Of a stretch of 64,000 nt of DNA, positions 50,274 through 58,287 are shown piece after piece. Made by a program: the position numbers and the translations under genes. Location of the stretch: positions 1,097,001 through 1,161,000 of the forward strand of contig NZ_LT629751.1 in the NCBI RefSeq assembly GCF_900104805.1. Reading direction: 5' to 3'. How positions within the stretch are numbered: position 1 is the first letter of the stretch; each line of letters opens with the position of its first letter. Below the pieces are notes generated by a model. The model had not been told where the DNA came from. It did not search any database and saw only the letters and a list, made by a program, of their open reading frames with translations. The stretch is from Pseudomonas oryzae. GTDB lineage: Bacteria; Pseudomonadota; Gammaproteobacteria; Pseudomonadales; Pseudomonadaceae.

Positions 50274-51605
50274 ATGGCCGGCTACCATCCCACCGCCGAC
50301 GACGGCGAGGACACTTCCATCGGCATCCCGCGTCGCTACGCCTGGATCGTCTTCGCCCTGACCTTCGGCCTGCTGATCTCCGACTACATGTCGCGGCAGG
50401 TGCTCAACGCCGTATTCCCCATGCTCAAGGGCGAATGGGCGCTCTCCGACGCCCAGCTCGGCCTGCTCAGCGGCATAGTCGCGCTGATGGTCGGCCTGCT
50501 GACCTTCCCCCTGTCGCTGCTCGCCGACCGCTTCGGCCGGGTCAGGAGCCTGACCATCATGGCCGTGCTGTGGAGCCTGGCGACCCTCGGCTGCGCGGTG
50601 GCGGAGAGCTACGAGCAGATGTTCGTCGCCCGCTTCCTGGTCGGCGTCGGCGAGGCCGCCTACGGCAGCGTCGGCATCGCCGTGGTGGTCTCGGTGTTCC
50701 CGCGCGAGATGCGCGCCACCCTGTCCGGCGCGTTCATCTCCGGCGGCATGTTCGGCTCGGTGCTGGGCATGGCCCTCGGCGGGGTGATGGCCCAGCATTT
50801 CGGCTGGCGCTGGGCGTTCGCCGGCATGGCGTTCTTCGGCCTGGCCCTGGCGCTGCTCTATCCGATCATCGTGCGCGAGGCGAAGATCGCGCCCCAGCGC
50901 ATCGTCGACGCCGCCAGCAAGGCGGCGCTCAAGGCCCAGCGCCCGCTGCGTACTCTGTACTCCAGCCGCTCGGTGATCTGCGCCTACGTCGGCAGCGGCC
51001 TGCAGCTGTTCGTCGGCGGCACCGTGATCGTCTGGATGCCCAGCTACCTGAGCCGCTACTACGGGATGGGCACCGACCAGGCCGGTGGCGTCGCCGCCAT
51101 CATCGTGCTGTGCAGCGGTGTCGGCATGATCCTCTGCGGCATGCTCAGCGACCGCCTGTGTCGCAACCGTCCGGATCGCAAGATCGGCCTGGCCATGAGC
51201 TACTGCCTGGGCAGCTGCCTGCTGCTGTCGGCAGCCTTCGCCCTGCCGGTAGGCACCGCCCAGCTGGCGCTGATCTGCCTGGGCATGCTGATCGCCGCCG
51301 GCACCACCGGTCTCGCCGGGGCGATGGTCGCCAACCTGACCCACTACACCGTGCACGGCACCGCGTTCGCCACCCTGACCCTGGCCAACAACCTGCTGGG
51401 CCTGGCCACCGGCCCGCTGCTGACCGGCAAGGTGTCCGACCTGATCGGCCTGGACAACGCCTTCCAGCTGGTGCCGCTGGTCAGCATCGCGGCGGCGGCG
51501 GTGTTCTTCTACGCCAAGCGCTACTACCTGAACGACATGGCCCGCCTGAAGGGCGAGGGCGTCGAGGAAAGCGCCAGCGAAGCCGCGCTGGAGGCCCAGT
51601 CGTGA
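50274..51605 (+). CDS. MFS transporter (ACS-like)
   Basis: A 443-residue major facilitator with about 12 membrane spans. The loop 2-3 signature LADRFGRVRSL is present, followed by WSLATLGCAVAESYEQMFVA and GVGEAAYGSVGIAVVVSVFP, typical of anion/carboxylate symporters. AAGGAGG precedes the ATG. Its stop overlaps the next start (GTGA), so it is coupled to the three genes downstream. It probably imports the substrate of the AraC-controlled pathway. Confidence 0.93.
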   Translation: MAGYHPTADDGEDTSIGIPRRYAWIVFALTFGLLISDYMSRQVLNAVFPMLKGEWALSDAQLGLLSGIVALMVGLLTFPLSLLADRFGRVRSLTIMAVLWSLATLGCAVAESYEQMFVARFLVGVGEAAYGSVGIAVVVSVFPREMRATLSGAFISGGMFGSVLGMALGGVMAQHFGWRWAFAGMAFFGLALALLYPIIVREAKIAPQRIVDAASKAALKAQRPLRTLYSSRSVICAYVGSGLQLFVGGTVIVWMPSYLSRYYGMGTDQAGGVAAIIVLCSGVGMILCGMLSDRLCRNRPDRKIGLAMSYCLGSCLLLSAAFALPVGTAQLALICLGMLIAAGTTGLAGAMVANLTHYTVHGTAFATLTLANNLLGLATGPLLTGKVSDLIGLDNAFQLVPLVSIAAAAVFFYAKRYYLNDMARLKGEGVEESASEAALEAQS

Positions 51606-52261
51606 GCCAGCCGCTGCATATCGAGGTGTTCTTCGACTTCATCTGCCCCTGGTGCCTGATCGGCAAGCGCCAGCTGGAGCGCGCGCTGGCCCGTCTGCGC
51701 GCCACCCGGCCGGATGTGAAGGTCGAACTGGAGTGGCATGGCGTGCAGCTGCTGCCGGACCTGCCGGCCGCGGGCGTGCCGTTCGCCGAGTTCTACCTGC
51801 GCCGCCTCGGCAGCGAGCAGGCCGTGCGCCTGCGCCAGGCCCAGGTGCGCGAGGCAGCCAGCGCCGCCGGGGTGGACATCGACTTCGCGCGCATCCTGCG
51901 CATGCCCAACACCGCCGACGCCCACCGCCTGCTGCAGCGCGCCGCCGCCATCGGCACCGCGCAGAAGGTCGAGGACCTGCTCGAGTGCCTGTTCGCCGCC
52001 TACTTCCACAACGGCGAGGATCTGGGCGATCCCGCCACCCTGCTGGTGATTGCTGAAGACTGCGGCTTCGCCACGACGGACCTGGCCGACGCCCTGCGCG
52101 GCGACGGCGCTCCGTTCTTCGGCGAGGCGGCCGGCATGGCCGCCGGCGGCGTGCCGTGCTTCGTCTTCGACCGCCAGCTGACGGTATCCGGCGCGCAGTC
52201 GACCGAGGTGCTGCTCGGCGCCATGCACGCCGCGCTGGCGCGCCGGGAGCAGCCGGCATGA
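51602..52261 (+). CDS. DsbA-family / HCCA-isomerase-like oxidoreductase
   Basis: A 219-residue protein of the DsbA family, FrnE/2-hydroxychromene-2-carboxylate isomerase branch, starting at a GTG that overlaps the MFS stop. The thioredoxin-like active site is CPWC in FDFICPWCLIGKRQLERAL, and GVPCFVFDRQLTVSGAQ is the usual C-terminal block. There is no signal peptide, so it is cytosolic. Relatives use glutathione to isomerise ring-cleavage products or act as disulfide oxidoreductases. It overlaps the Rieske gene by 4 bases (ATGA). Confidence 0.9.
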   Translation: MSQPLHIEVFFDFICPWCLIGKRQLERALARLRATRPDVKVELEWHGVQLLPDLPAAGVPFAEFYLRRLGSEQAVRLRQAQVREAASAAGVDIDFARILRMPNTADAHRLLQRAAAIGTAQKVEDLLECLFAAYFHNGEDLGDPATLLVIAEDCGFATTDLADALRGDGAPFFGEAAGMAAGGVPCFVFDRQLTVSGAQSTEVLLGAMHAALARREQPA

Positions 52262-52587
52262 CCCGCCACATCGAAGTGGCGGCCGCCAGGGTGCCGGCGC
52301 CCGGCGCGCGCGCGCTGATCGAATCGGACGGCAAGAGCCTGGCGCTGTTCAACGTCGCCGGCCAGTTCTACGCCATCGACGACGGCTGCCCGCACCAGGG
52401 GGCCTCGCTGTGCGGCGGGCGCCTGGACGGGCGGGTGATCCAGTGCTGCGCCCACGGCCTGCGCTTCGACCTGGCCAGCGGCTACCTGCTCAACTCGACC
52501 GCGCTCAAGGTCGCCCGCTATCCGGTCGAGGTGCAGGCAGACGGCCGGCTGTTCATCGTCATCGCTTCCGAGGAGTCCGCGCCATGA
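52258..52587 (+). CDS. Rieske 2Fe-2S ferredoxin-like protein
   Basis: A 109-residue small Rieske protein. The cluster motif is CPH (in DDGCPHQGASLCGG) and CCAH (in VIQCCAHGLRFDLASG), giving C-x-H and C-x2-H with the expected spacing. It is like NirD/HcaC-type ferredoxins that feed an oxygenase or reductase. It overlaps both neighbours by 4 bases. The oxygenase partner, if any, is not obvious, since TauD-type enzymes need no ferredoxin. Confidence 0.92.
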   Translation: MTRHIEVAAARVPAPGARALIESDGKSLALFNVAGQFYAIDDGCPHQGASLCGGRLDGRVIQCCAHGLRFDLASGYLLNSTALKVARYPVEVQADGRLFIVIASEESAP

Positions 52588-53594
52588 GCGCCATCGCTCT
52601 CGTTTCCATCCCCAGCCGCGTGCGCGAACTGGCGCCGGGCTTCACGGTCAGCCTGATCGTCGCCGCGGCGGCGACCTTCCTTTCCGAGCACTACGGCGCG
52701 CCGGTGATGCTGTTCGCCCTGCTGCTCGGCATGGCGCTCAACTTCCTGTCGGCGGACGGCAAGTGCAAGGTCGGCATCGAGTTCACCGCGCGCACCGTGC
52801 TGCGCATCGGCGTGTGCCTGCTGGGCATGCGCATCACCCTGGAGCAGATCGCCGGCCTCGGCTGGAAGCCGGTGGCGCTGGTGGTGATCCTGGTGGCGGT
52901 GACCATCAGCGTGTCGGTGGTGGCGGCCAGGGCGCTCGGCTTCCAGCGCCTGTTCGGCATGCTCACCGGTGGCGCCACCGCCATCTGTGGCGCCTCGGCG
53001 GCGCTGGCGCTGTCCGCCGCGCTGCCCAACCACCCGCAGAAGGAACGCGCCACCCTGTTCACCGTGATCGGCGTGTCGGCGCTGTCCACCGTGGCGATGA
53101 TCCTCTACCCGATGATCGCCAACTGGTTCGGCCTGTCGCCGCAGGACGCCGGGGTGTTCCTCGGCGCCACCATCCACGACGTCGCCCAGGTGGTCGGTGC
53201 CGGCTACAGCATGTCCCCGGAGACCGGCGACACCGCCACCGTGGTCAAGCTGATGCGCGTCGCCATGCTGCTGCCGGTGATCGTCTGCGCGGCGATGATC
53301 ACCCGCATGCAGGGCGCCGACCCAACCGGCAAGCGCCCGCCGCTGCTGCCCTGGTTCGCCGTCGGCTTCCTGATCCTCGCCTGCGTCAACAGCACCGGCT
53401 GGGTGCCGACGCTGGTGCAGGGCGGGGTCAACGAGCTGTCGCGCTGGTGCCTGGTGATCTCGATCAGCGCGCTGGGCATGAAGACCCAGCTCAAGGAGCT
53501 GGCCTCGGTGGGCATCAAGCCGATCCTGCTGATGGTGGGCGAGACCGCCTTCCTAGTCGCGCTGGTGCTGGCGCTGATGCACTGGGTCCTGTGA
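52584..53594 (+). CDS. YeiH/TauZ-type putative sulfate exporter
   Basis: A 336-residue inner-membrane protein of the UPF0324 (YeiH) family with about ten spans. Conserved stretches are ARTVLRIGVCLLGMRITLEQ, GGATAICGASAALALSAALP and IHDVAQVVGAGYSMSPETGD. Some members, called TauZ, are found with taurine and other sulfonate pathways and are proposed to export sulfate or sulfite. The start overlaps the Rieske stop (ATGA). With a TauD-type dioxygenase in the same operon, it raises the idea that the substrate is a sulfonate. Confidence 0.9.
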   Translation: MSAIALVSIPSRVRELAPGFTVSLIVAAAATFLSEHYGAPVMLFALLLGMALNFLSADGKCKVGIEFTARTVLRIGVCLLGMRITLEQIAGLGWKPVALVVILVAVTISVSVVAARALGFQRLFGMLTGGATAICGASAALALSAALPNHPQKERATLFTVIGVSALSTVAMILYPMIANWFGLSPQDAGVFLGATIHDVAQVVGAGYSMSPETGDTATVVKLMRVAMLLPVIVCAAMITRMQGADPTGKRPPLLPWFAVGFLILACVNSTGWVPTLVQGGVNELSRWCLVISISALGMKTQLKELASVGIKPILLMVGETAFLVALVLALMHWVL

Positions 53595-53606
53595 TCGCAG
53601 GGACGT

Positions 53607-53666
53607 CGTAGGGGCGAATTCATTCGCCAGATTGCCTCGCCAAGGCGAATGAATTCGCCCCTACAG
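53607..53666. repeat. REPIN
   Basis: Main-family pair at 53608-53628 and 53644-53665, the only REPIN in the second half of the window. Confidence 0.85.
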
Positions 53667-53690
53667 CGGACTCCCGGGCTGCGTGTAATC

Positions 53691-53698
53691 AACAAGAA
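53691..53698 (+). promoter_or_regulatory. CA-type motif before CoA-transferase
   Basis: AACAAGAA, fitting AAnAAnAA, 13 bases before the start codon. Confidence 0.45.
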
Positions 53699-53710
53699 AG
53701 AGACGATGCG

Positions 53711-54406
53711 ATGAACAAGCTTTATCCCAACGCCCAGGCCGCCCTCGACGGGCTGGTCGCGGACGGCATCACCCTGGCGGTCGGCGGCTTCGGTCTGTGC
53801 GGCATCCCCGAGGCGCTGATCGCGGCACTGCGCGAGACCGGCAAGCAGGGCTTCACCATCATCAGCAACAACTGCGGGGTCGACGACTTCGGCCTCGGCC
53901 CGCTGCTGTTCAGCCGGCAGATCGCCCGGATGATTTCCTCCTACGTGGGCGGCAACAAGGAGTTCGAACGCCAGTACCTAGCCGGCGAGCTGGAGCTGGA
54001 GTTCACCCCGCAGGGCACCCTGGCCGAGAAGCTGCGCGCCGGCGGCGCCGGCATCCCGGCGTTCTTCACCCGCACCGGCTACGGCACCATCGTCGCCGAG
54101 GGCAAGGAGACCCGTCAGTTCGACGGCGAGTGGTACGTGATGGAGCGCGCGCTGACCGCCGACGTGGCGCTGATCAAGGGCGCCAAGGCCGACAAGGCCG
54201 GCAACCTGGTGTTCGACAAGACCGCGCGCAACTTCAATCCGCTGTGCGCCAAGGCCGGCAAGGTGTGCGTCGCCGAGGTGGAGGAGATCGTCGAGATCGG
54301 CGAGCTGGACCCCGACCAGATCCACCTGCCGGGCATCTACGTGCAGCGTCTGGTGCTCAACGCCAACCCGGAAAAACGCATCGAAGTCCGCACGGTGAGG
54401 AACTGA
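53711..54406 (+). CDS. 3-oxoacid CoA-transferase subunit A
   Basis: A 231-residue CoA-transferase family I alpha subunit (ScoA/AtoD type). [16 protein letters not shown] is the CoA-binding entry, followed by [29 protein letters not shown] and [15 protein letters not shown]. With subunit B it moves CoA from succinyl-CoA to acetoacetate. This fits the BKACE reactions upstream, which release acetoacetate. GAGACGATGCG precedes the ATG and is a modest ribosome site. A REPIN separates it from the exporter gene, so it may have its own transcript. Confidence 0.93.
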   Translation: MNKLYPNAQAALDGLVADGITLAVGGFGLCGIPEALIAALRETGKQGFTIISNNCGVDDFGLGPLLFSRQIARMISSYVGGNKEFERQYLAGELELEFTPQGTLAEKLRAGGAGIPAFFTRTGYGTIVAEGKETRQFDGEWYVMERALTADVALIKGAKADKAGNLVFDKTARNFNPLCAKAGKVCVAEVEEIVEIGELDPDQIHLPGIYVQRLVLNANPEKRIEVRTVRN

Positions 54407-54408
54407 AC

Positions 54409-55038
54409 ATGGCCTGGACCCGCGAAGAAATGGCGCAGCGCGCCGCCCTGGAGCTGCAGGACGGCTTCTATGTCAACCTCGGCATCGGCCTGCCGACCCT
54501 GGTCGCCAACTACATCCCCGAAGGCATGGACGTCTGGCTGCAGAGCGAGAACGGCCTGCTCGGCATCGGCCCGTTCCCGACCGAGGCAGAGGTCGACCCC
54601 GACCTGATCAACGCCGGCAAGCAGACCGTCACCACCCTGCCGGGCAGCAGCTTCTTCGACAGCGCCGAGAGTTTCGCGATGATCCGCGGCGGCCACATCA
54701 ACCTAGCCCTGCTCGGCGCCATGCAGGTGTCGGAAAAGGGCGACCTGGCCAACTGGATGATCCCCGGCAAGCTGGTCAAGGGCATGGGCGGGGCGATGGA
54801 CCTGGTGGCCGGCGTGCGCCGCGTGGTGGTGCTGATGGAGCACACCGCGAAGAACGGCGACCACAAGATCCTCGCCCGCTGCGACCTGCCGCTGACCGGC
54901 GTCGGCGTGGTCGACCGCATCATCAGCGACCTGGCCGTGCTGGACGTCACCCCTGAGGGCCTCCGGCTGGTGGAGATGGCCCCGGGCGTCGACTTCGACG
55001 CGCTGCAGGCGGCGACCGGCTGCAGCATTTTGCGCTGA
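54409..55038 (+). CDS. 3-oxoacid CoA-transferase subunit B
   Basis: A 209-residue beta subunit (ScoB/AtoA type). The catalytic Glu is in [12 protein letters not shown], preceded by [20 protein letters not shown], and [20 protein letters not shown] is also conserved. It starts 2 bases after subunit A. A hairpin follows. The pair completes the route BKACE, acetoacetate, acetoacetyl-CoA; the thiolase needed to make acetyl-CoA is not in the window. Confidence 0.94.
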   Translation: MAWTREEMAQRAALELQDGFYVNLGIGLPTLVANYIPEGMDVWLQSENGLLGIGPFPTEAEVDPDLINAGKQTVTTLPGSSFFDSAESFAMIRGGHINLALLGAMQVSEKGDLANWMIPGKLVKGMGGAMDLVAGVRRVVVLMEHTAKNGDHKILARCDLPLTGVGVVDRIISDLAVLDVTPEGLRLVEMAPGVDFDALQAATGCSILR

Positions 55039-55081
55039 GCGCCCGAGCCACGCTTCACCCGTCTGGCCAGGCCGGGTATCG

Positions 55082-55102
55082 AGGGCTCGCGAGGCGAGCC
55101 CT
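55082..55102 (+). terminator. Hairpin after CoA-transferase
   Basis: Nine-bp stem AGGGCTCGC/GCGAGCCCT with a 3-base loop and no T run. The rest of 55039-55322 has no gene; a run of nine G lies at 55192-55200. Confidence 0.5.
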
Positions 55103-55299
55103 GCTGCGTTACCACGGACGCCAAGGTGCCTGCTCGCCCCCGATCCTGCGCGAGCGGGAACGGGTCCCTGTGTCCTGCACCCCCTGCCACAGGGGGGGGG
55201 CAGGCAGTTCCGCGGCTGTTTTACTCGGCGTCCCCCGCGTTGGGCGCCGGTGCGCACAGGCACCCCGCCGGTCCATGGATCGGCCGCACGACCTGAGAT

Positions 55300-55307
55300 A
55301 ACAACAA
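55300..55307 (+). promoter_or_regulatory. CA motif before periplasmic protein B
   Basis: AACAACAA, 15 bases before the ATG. Confidence 0.45.
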
Positions 55308-55322
55308 GACAAGAGGGTTGGG

Positions 55323-56078
55323 ATGATGCGAATGAAAGTGCTGTTTTGCGGGCTGCTGCTGCTCTGTTCGCCGCTCTGGGCCGACGAGCGCAGCGCCCTG
55401 CAGTTGAGCGAGCTGGACAGCCGCAGCCAGCTGCTCGGCGCCAGTGCCATGCTGTATTTCAACCCCAAGGATCGCACGCCCGATCCGCGCCTGCTCACCT
55501 CGGTATTCCAGCACCTGCAGATCCTCAAGACCGACGTGCAGCAGCTCGGTCAGCCGCCCGAGCTGGCCAGGCCGGTGCAGGCCATGCAGCAGGTGTTCAG
55601 CCAGCTCGAGGAGTTGCCGCCGGTGCGCCGCCAGGAGTATCCGCTGCTGGTGCGCCAGTTGCTGGTTCACCAGCAGGCGCTGCGCGAGGCGGCCGGCGCC
55701 GCCTATCTCCGCGAGCAGCGCGGGCTGCCGGGCGAGGCGTCGGCGCTGCTGTTCGGCGAGCAGAGCCGGGCGCTGGCCCGCTTCCTGTTCGACTACCAGT
55801 TGCGCCATTACCCGGTGACCGACAAGGAGCAGTGGCTGCTGTCCGCCGAGCAGCTGCAGACGCTCGACCAGGGCATCGAGGAGCGCTTCGGCCGGCTGCG
55901 CCAGCAGTACCCCGAGCACGCCGATGCCCTGGGCAAGCTGCATGGCAGCTACCAGTTCGTCCGCGTCCAGGTGCAGAAGGCCGACAAGCGCGCCAGCGGC
56001 GGCGCCGAGTTCTATCTCGGCCGCGCGGTCACCGACCTCGACGAGCTGGCGCTGGCCGTGGCGCAGCGCAGGCCCTGA
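55323..56078 (+). CDS. Periplasmic protein of unknown function B
   Basis: A 251-residue exported helical protein, paralogue of the one at 30103. The signal peptide is MMRMKVLFCGLLLLCSPLWA. The remainder has heptad-like leucines and many Gln residues (QHLQILKTDVQQLGQP), suggesting helical bundles, and ends in the shared block SYQFVRVQV ... AEFYLGRAVTDLDELALAVA. AGAGGG precedes the start. I do not recognise a family. Its place after the CoA-transferase and before an exporter gives no clear role. Confidence 0.75.
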   Translation: MMRMKVLFCGLLLLCSPLWADERSALQLSELDSRSQLLGASAMLYFNPKDRTPDPRLLTSVFQHLQILKTDVQQLGQPPELARPVQAMQQVFSQLEELPPVRRQEYPLLVRQLLVHQQALREAAGAAYLREQRGLPGEASALLFGEQSRALARFLFDYQLRHYPVTDKEQWLLSAEQLQTLDQGIEERFGRLRQQYPEHADALGKLHGSYQFVRVQVQKADKRASGGAEFYLGRAVTDLDELALAVAQRRP

Positions 56079-56160
56079 GCGGGCAGGGCCCGCCGCCGGG
56101 AACCTGACCCGGCGGGCGAGGCGCTGCCGAGAGACCGGCCGACAGGCTGCCCGTTTCACC

Positions 56161-57387
56161 ATGCCGATACTCCGTATGCCCAGCCCCTCCCTGTTCGTCC
56201 TGCTGGTCGCCAGCCTGGCCGCCCTCGGCCAGTTTGCCATCGCCACCTACCTGCCGGCGTTCGACGCCATCGGCGCGGACCTGGCGGCCAGTCCGGCGCA
56301 GGTGCAGCAGAGCCTGACCGCCTACCTGCTGCCGTTCGCCATGGCCATCCCCTGGCATGGCGCCATCTCCGACGCCGTCGGCCGCCGCGGCTTCATCCTC
56401 GGTGGCTTGCTGCTGTTCTGCGCCGGCTCGCTGCTCTGCGCGCTGGCGCCGAGCATCGACTGGCTGTTCGCCGGGCGCGTGCTGCAGGGGCTGTCCGCCG
56501 GGGTCGGCATCGTCGTCGGCCGCGCCATGCTGCGCGACCGCTTCGACGGCGTGCTGGCGCAGAAGCAGCTGGCCATGGTGGCCATCCTGTTTTCCCTGGC
56601 GCCGGCGCTGGCCCCGCTGTGCGGTGGCTGGCTGCTGCCGCTGGTCGGCTGGCGCGGCATCTTCATATTCCTCTGCCTGATCAGCGCGCTGCTCTGGCTG
56701 GGCTGCTGGCGCCACCTTGACGAGACCCTGGCGGCGGGGCGGCGCCAGTCGCTGCAGCCGCTGGCCCTGCTGCGCGGCTTCAACGAGCTGCTGCGCAGCG
56801 GTCGCTACCTGCTGGTGTGCCTGGCCAACGCCGGGGTGAACGCCGCCATCTACCTCTACGTACTGAGTGCGCCGACCTTCGTCACCCGCCATCTGGGCCT
56901 CGGCCCACAGTCGTTCGCCTGGCTGTTCCTGCCGATCGTCGCCGGCCTGCTGCTCGGCTCCTTCGCCGCCCACCGTATGGCCGGCCGCTTGCCGCCGGCA
57001 CGCGGAGTGCTGATCGGCTACGCCGTGATGCTGGCAGCCGTCCTGCTCAACATCGGGGCTGCGCTGTGGCTGCCGGTCGGCGTGCCCTGGTCGTTGCTGG
57101 CGCTGCCGCCGTTCGCCATCGGCCTGATGCTGACCCAGCCCGGCCTGCAACTGCTGGCCCTCGACCGCTTTCCCGAGCGCCGCGGCCTGGCCTCCAGCGG
57201 CTACGTGACCCTCCAGCAGGCCGGCAACGCGCTGTCCGCGGCGCTGCTGGTGCCGCTGCTGCTCGGCAGCACGCTGAGCCTGGCGCTGGGCATGGCCGCG
57301 CTGGCCTGTCTGGCGCTGCTGGCCTTCGGCCTGGCGCAGGTCGGCGCCCGCGCGGAGCAACCGATTTCCAAGGAGCAAAACGCATGA
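56161..57387 (+). CDS. MFS exporter, Bcr/CflA type
   Basis: A 408-residue major facilitator with about 12 spans. FAIATYLPAFDAIGADLAAS, ISDAVGRRGFILGGLLLFCA and RVLQGLSAGVGIVVGRAMLR (motif C-like) match the Bcr/CflA drug-efflux group. The ribosome site is weak; ATG 56161 gives a full first span. Its stop overlaps the next start by 4 bases (ATGA), so it is coupled to an SDR. Substrate unknown. Confidence 0.9.
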   Translation: MPILRMPSPSLFVLLVASLAALGQFAIATYLPAFDAIGADLAASPAQVQQSLTAYLLPFAMAIPWHGAISDAVGRRGFILGGLLLFCAGSLLCALAPSIDWLFAGRVLQGLSAGVGIVVGRAMLRDRFDGVLAQKQLAMVAILFSLAPALAPLCGGWLLPLVGWRGIFIFLCLISALLWLGCWRHLDETLAAGRRQSLQPLALLRGFNELLRSGRYLLVCLANAGVNAAIYLYVLSAPTFVTRHLGLGPQSFAWLFLPIVAGLLLGSFAAHRMAGRLPPARGVLIGYAVMLAAVLLNIGAALWLPVGVPWSLLALPPFAIGLMLTQPGLQLLALDRFPERRGLASSGYVTLQQAGNALSAALLVPLLLGSTLSLALGMAALACLALLAFGLAQVGARAEQPISKEQNA

Positions 57388-58220
57388 AACCATTCGTACT
57401 GATCACCGGCGCCTCCTCGGGCATCGGTCTGGATTGTGCCCGCCTGCTGGTCGAGCAGGGCTACCGGGTGATAGGCACGGTGCGCCGCGAGGAGGATGGC
57501 CTGCGCCTTCGTGACATGCTCGGCGCGGACTTCACGCCGCTGCTGCTGGACGTCACCCACGCCGGGTCGCTGGGCGGCGCGGTGCGTCGGGTCGAGGCGC
57601 TGGTCGGCGCGGACGGGCTGGCGGCGCTGGTCAACAACGCCGGCATCGCCTCGCCCAACGGGCCGCTGCTGCTGCAGCCGCTGGAGGAGATCCGCGGCAT
57701 GTTCGAGGTCAACCTGTTCGGCCTGCTCGCCGTCATCCAGGCCTTCGCGCCGCTGCTCGGTGCGCGCAAGGGCAGCGCGCGCCCGGGACGGCTGATCAAC
57801 ATCAGTTCGGTGTCCGGGCGGGTGGCCACGCCGCTGACCGGCGCCTATGCGGCCAGCAAGCACGCCCTGGAGGCGTTCAACGACACCCTGCGCATCGAGC
57901 TGGGCATCTACGGCATCGAGGTGGTGGCCATCGAGCCGGGGCCGATCCGCACGCCGATCTGGGGCAAGGCCAAGCCGGACCCGCGCTATGCGGGCACCGA
58001 CTACGAGCCGGCGATCCACGCGCTGCTCGATCTGGCGGCGCAGAACGCGCGCAAGGGCGCGCAGGTGGAGCGGGTCAGCCAGGCCGTGCTGCACGGCCTG
58101 CGCACGCCGCGGCCGAAGCCGCGCTATCCGCTGCATCCCATGTGGCGTCTGGCCGCGCTGCTGCCGACGCGCTGGATCGACCGCATCCTGGCGCGCAAGA
58201 TGGCGCTTCCGCGCCGCTAG
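57384..58220 (+). CDS. SDR oxidoreductase 8
   Basis: A 278-residue SDR. TGASSGIG near residue 9 binds the cofactor, LVNNAGIASPNGPLL follows, and SSVSGRVATPLTGAYAASKH contains the catalytic residues. It belongs to the branch with long C-terminal tails similar to retinol/17-beta-hydroxysteroid dehydrogenases (PGPIRTPIWGKAKPDPRY). AAGGAG is 9 bases before the ATG. It is coupled to the exporter and lies outside the palindrome regulon. Confidence 0.9.
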   Translation: MKPFVLITGASSGIGLDCARLLVEQGYRVIGTVRREEDGLRLRDMLGADFTPLLLDVTHAGSLGGAVRRVEALVGADGLAALVNNAGIASPNGPLLLQPLEEIRGMFEVNLFGLLAVIQAFAPLLGARKGSARPGRLINISSVSGRVATPLTGAYAASKHALEAFNDTLRIELGIYGIEVVAIEPGPIRTPIWGKAKPDPRYAGTDYEPAIHALLDLAAQNARKGAQVERVSQAVLHGLRTPRPKPRYPLHPMWRLAALLPTRWIDRILARKMALPRR

Positions 58221-58287
58221 TTCGGCCGCTGCACGAGCCGCTGCGGCCCTGGCCAGAGGAGGGCGGGGCGTGTGACTCTGCGCGGGC

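Noticed and set aside
55192-55200. Run of nine G as a possible phase-variable tract
   Set aside because: It is in a spacer about 120 bases from the next start, with no promoter spacing it would alter; a similar run near 607 is also outside genes.
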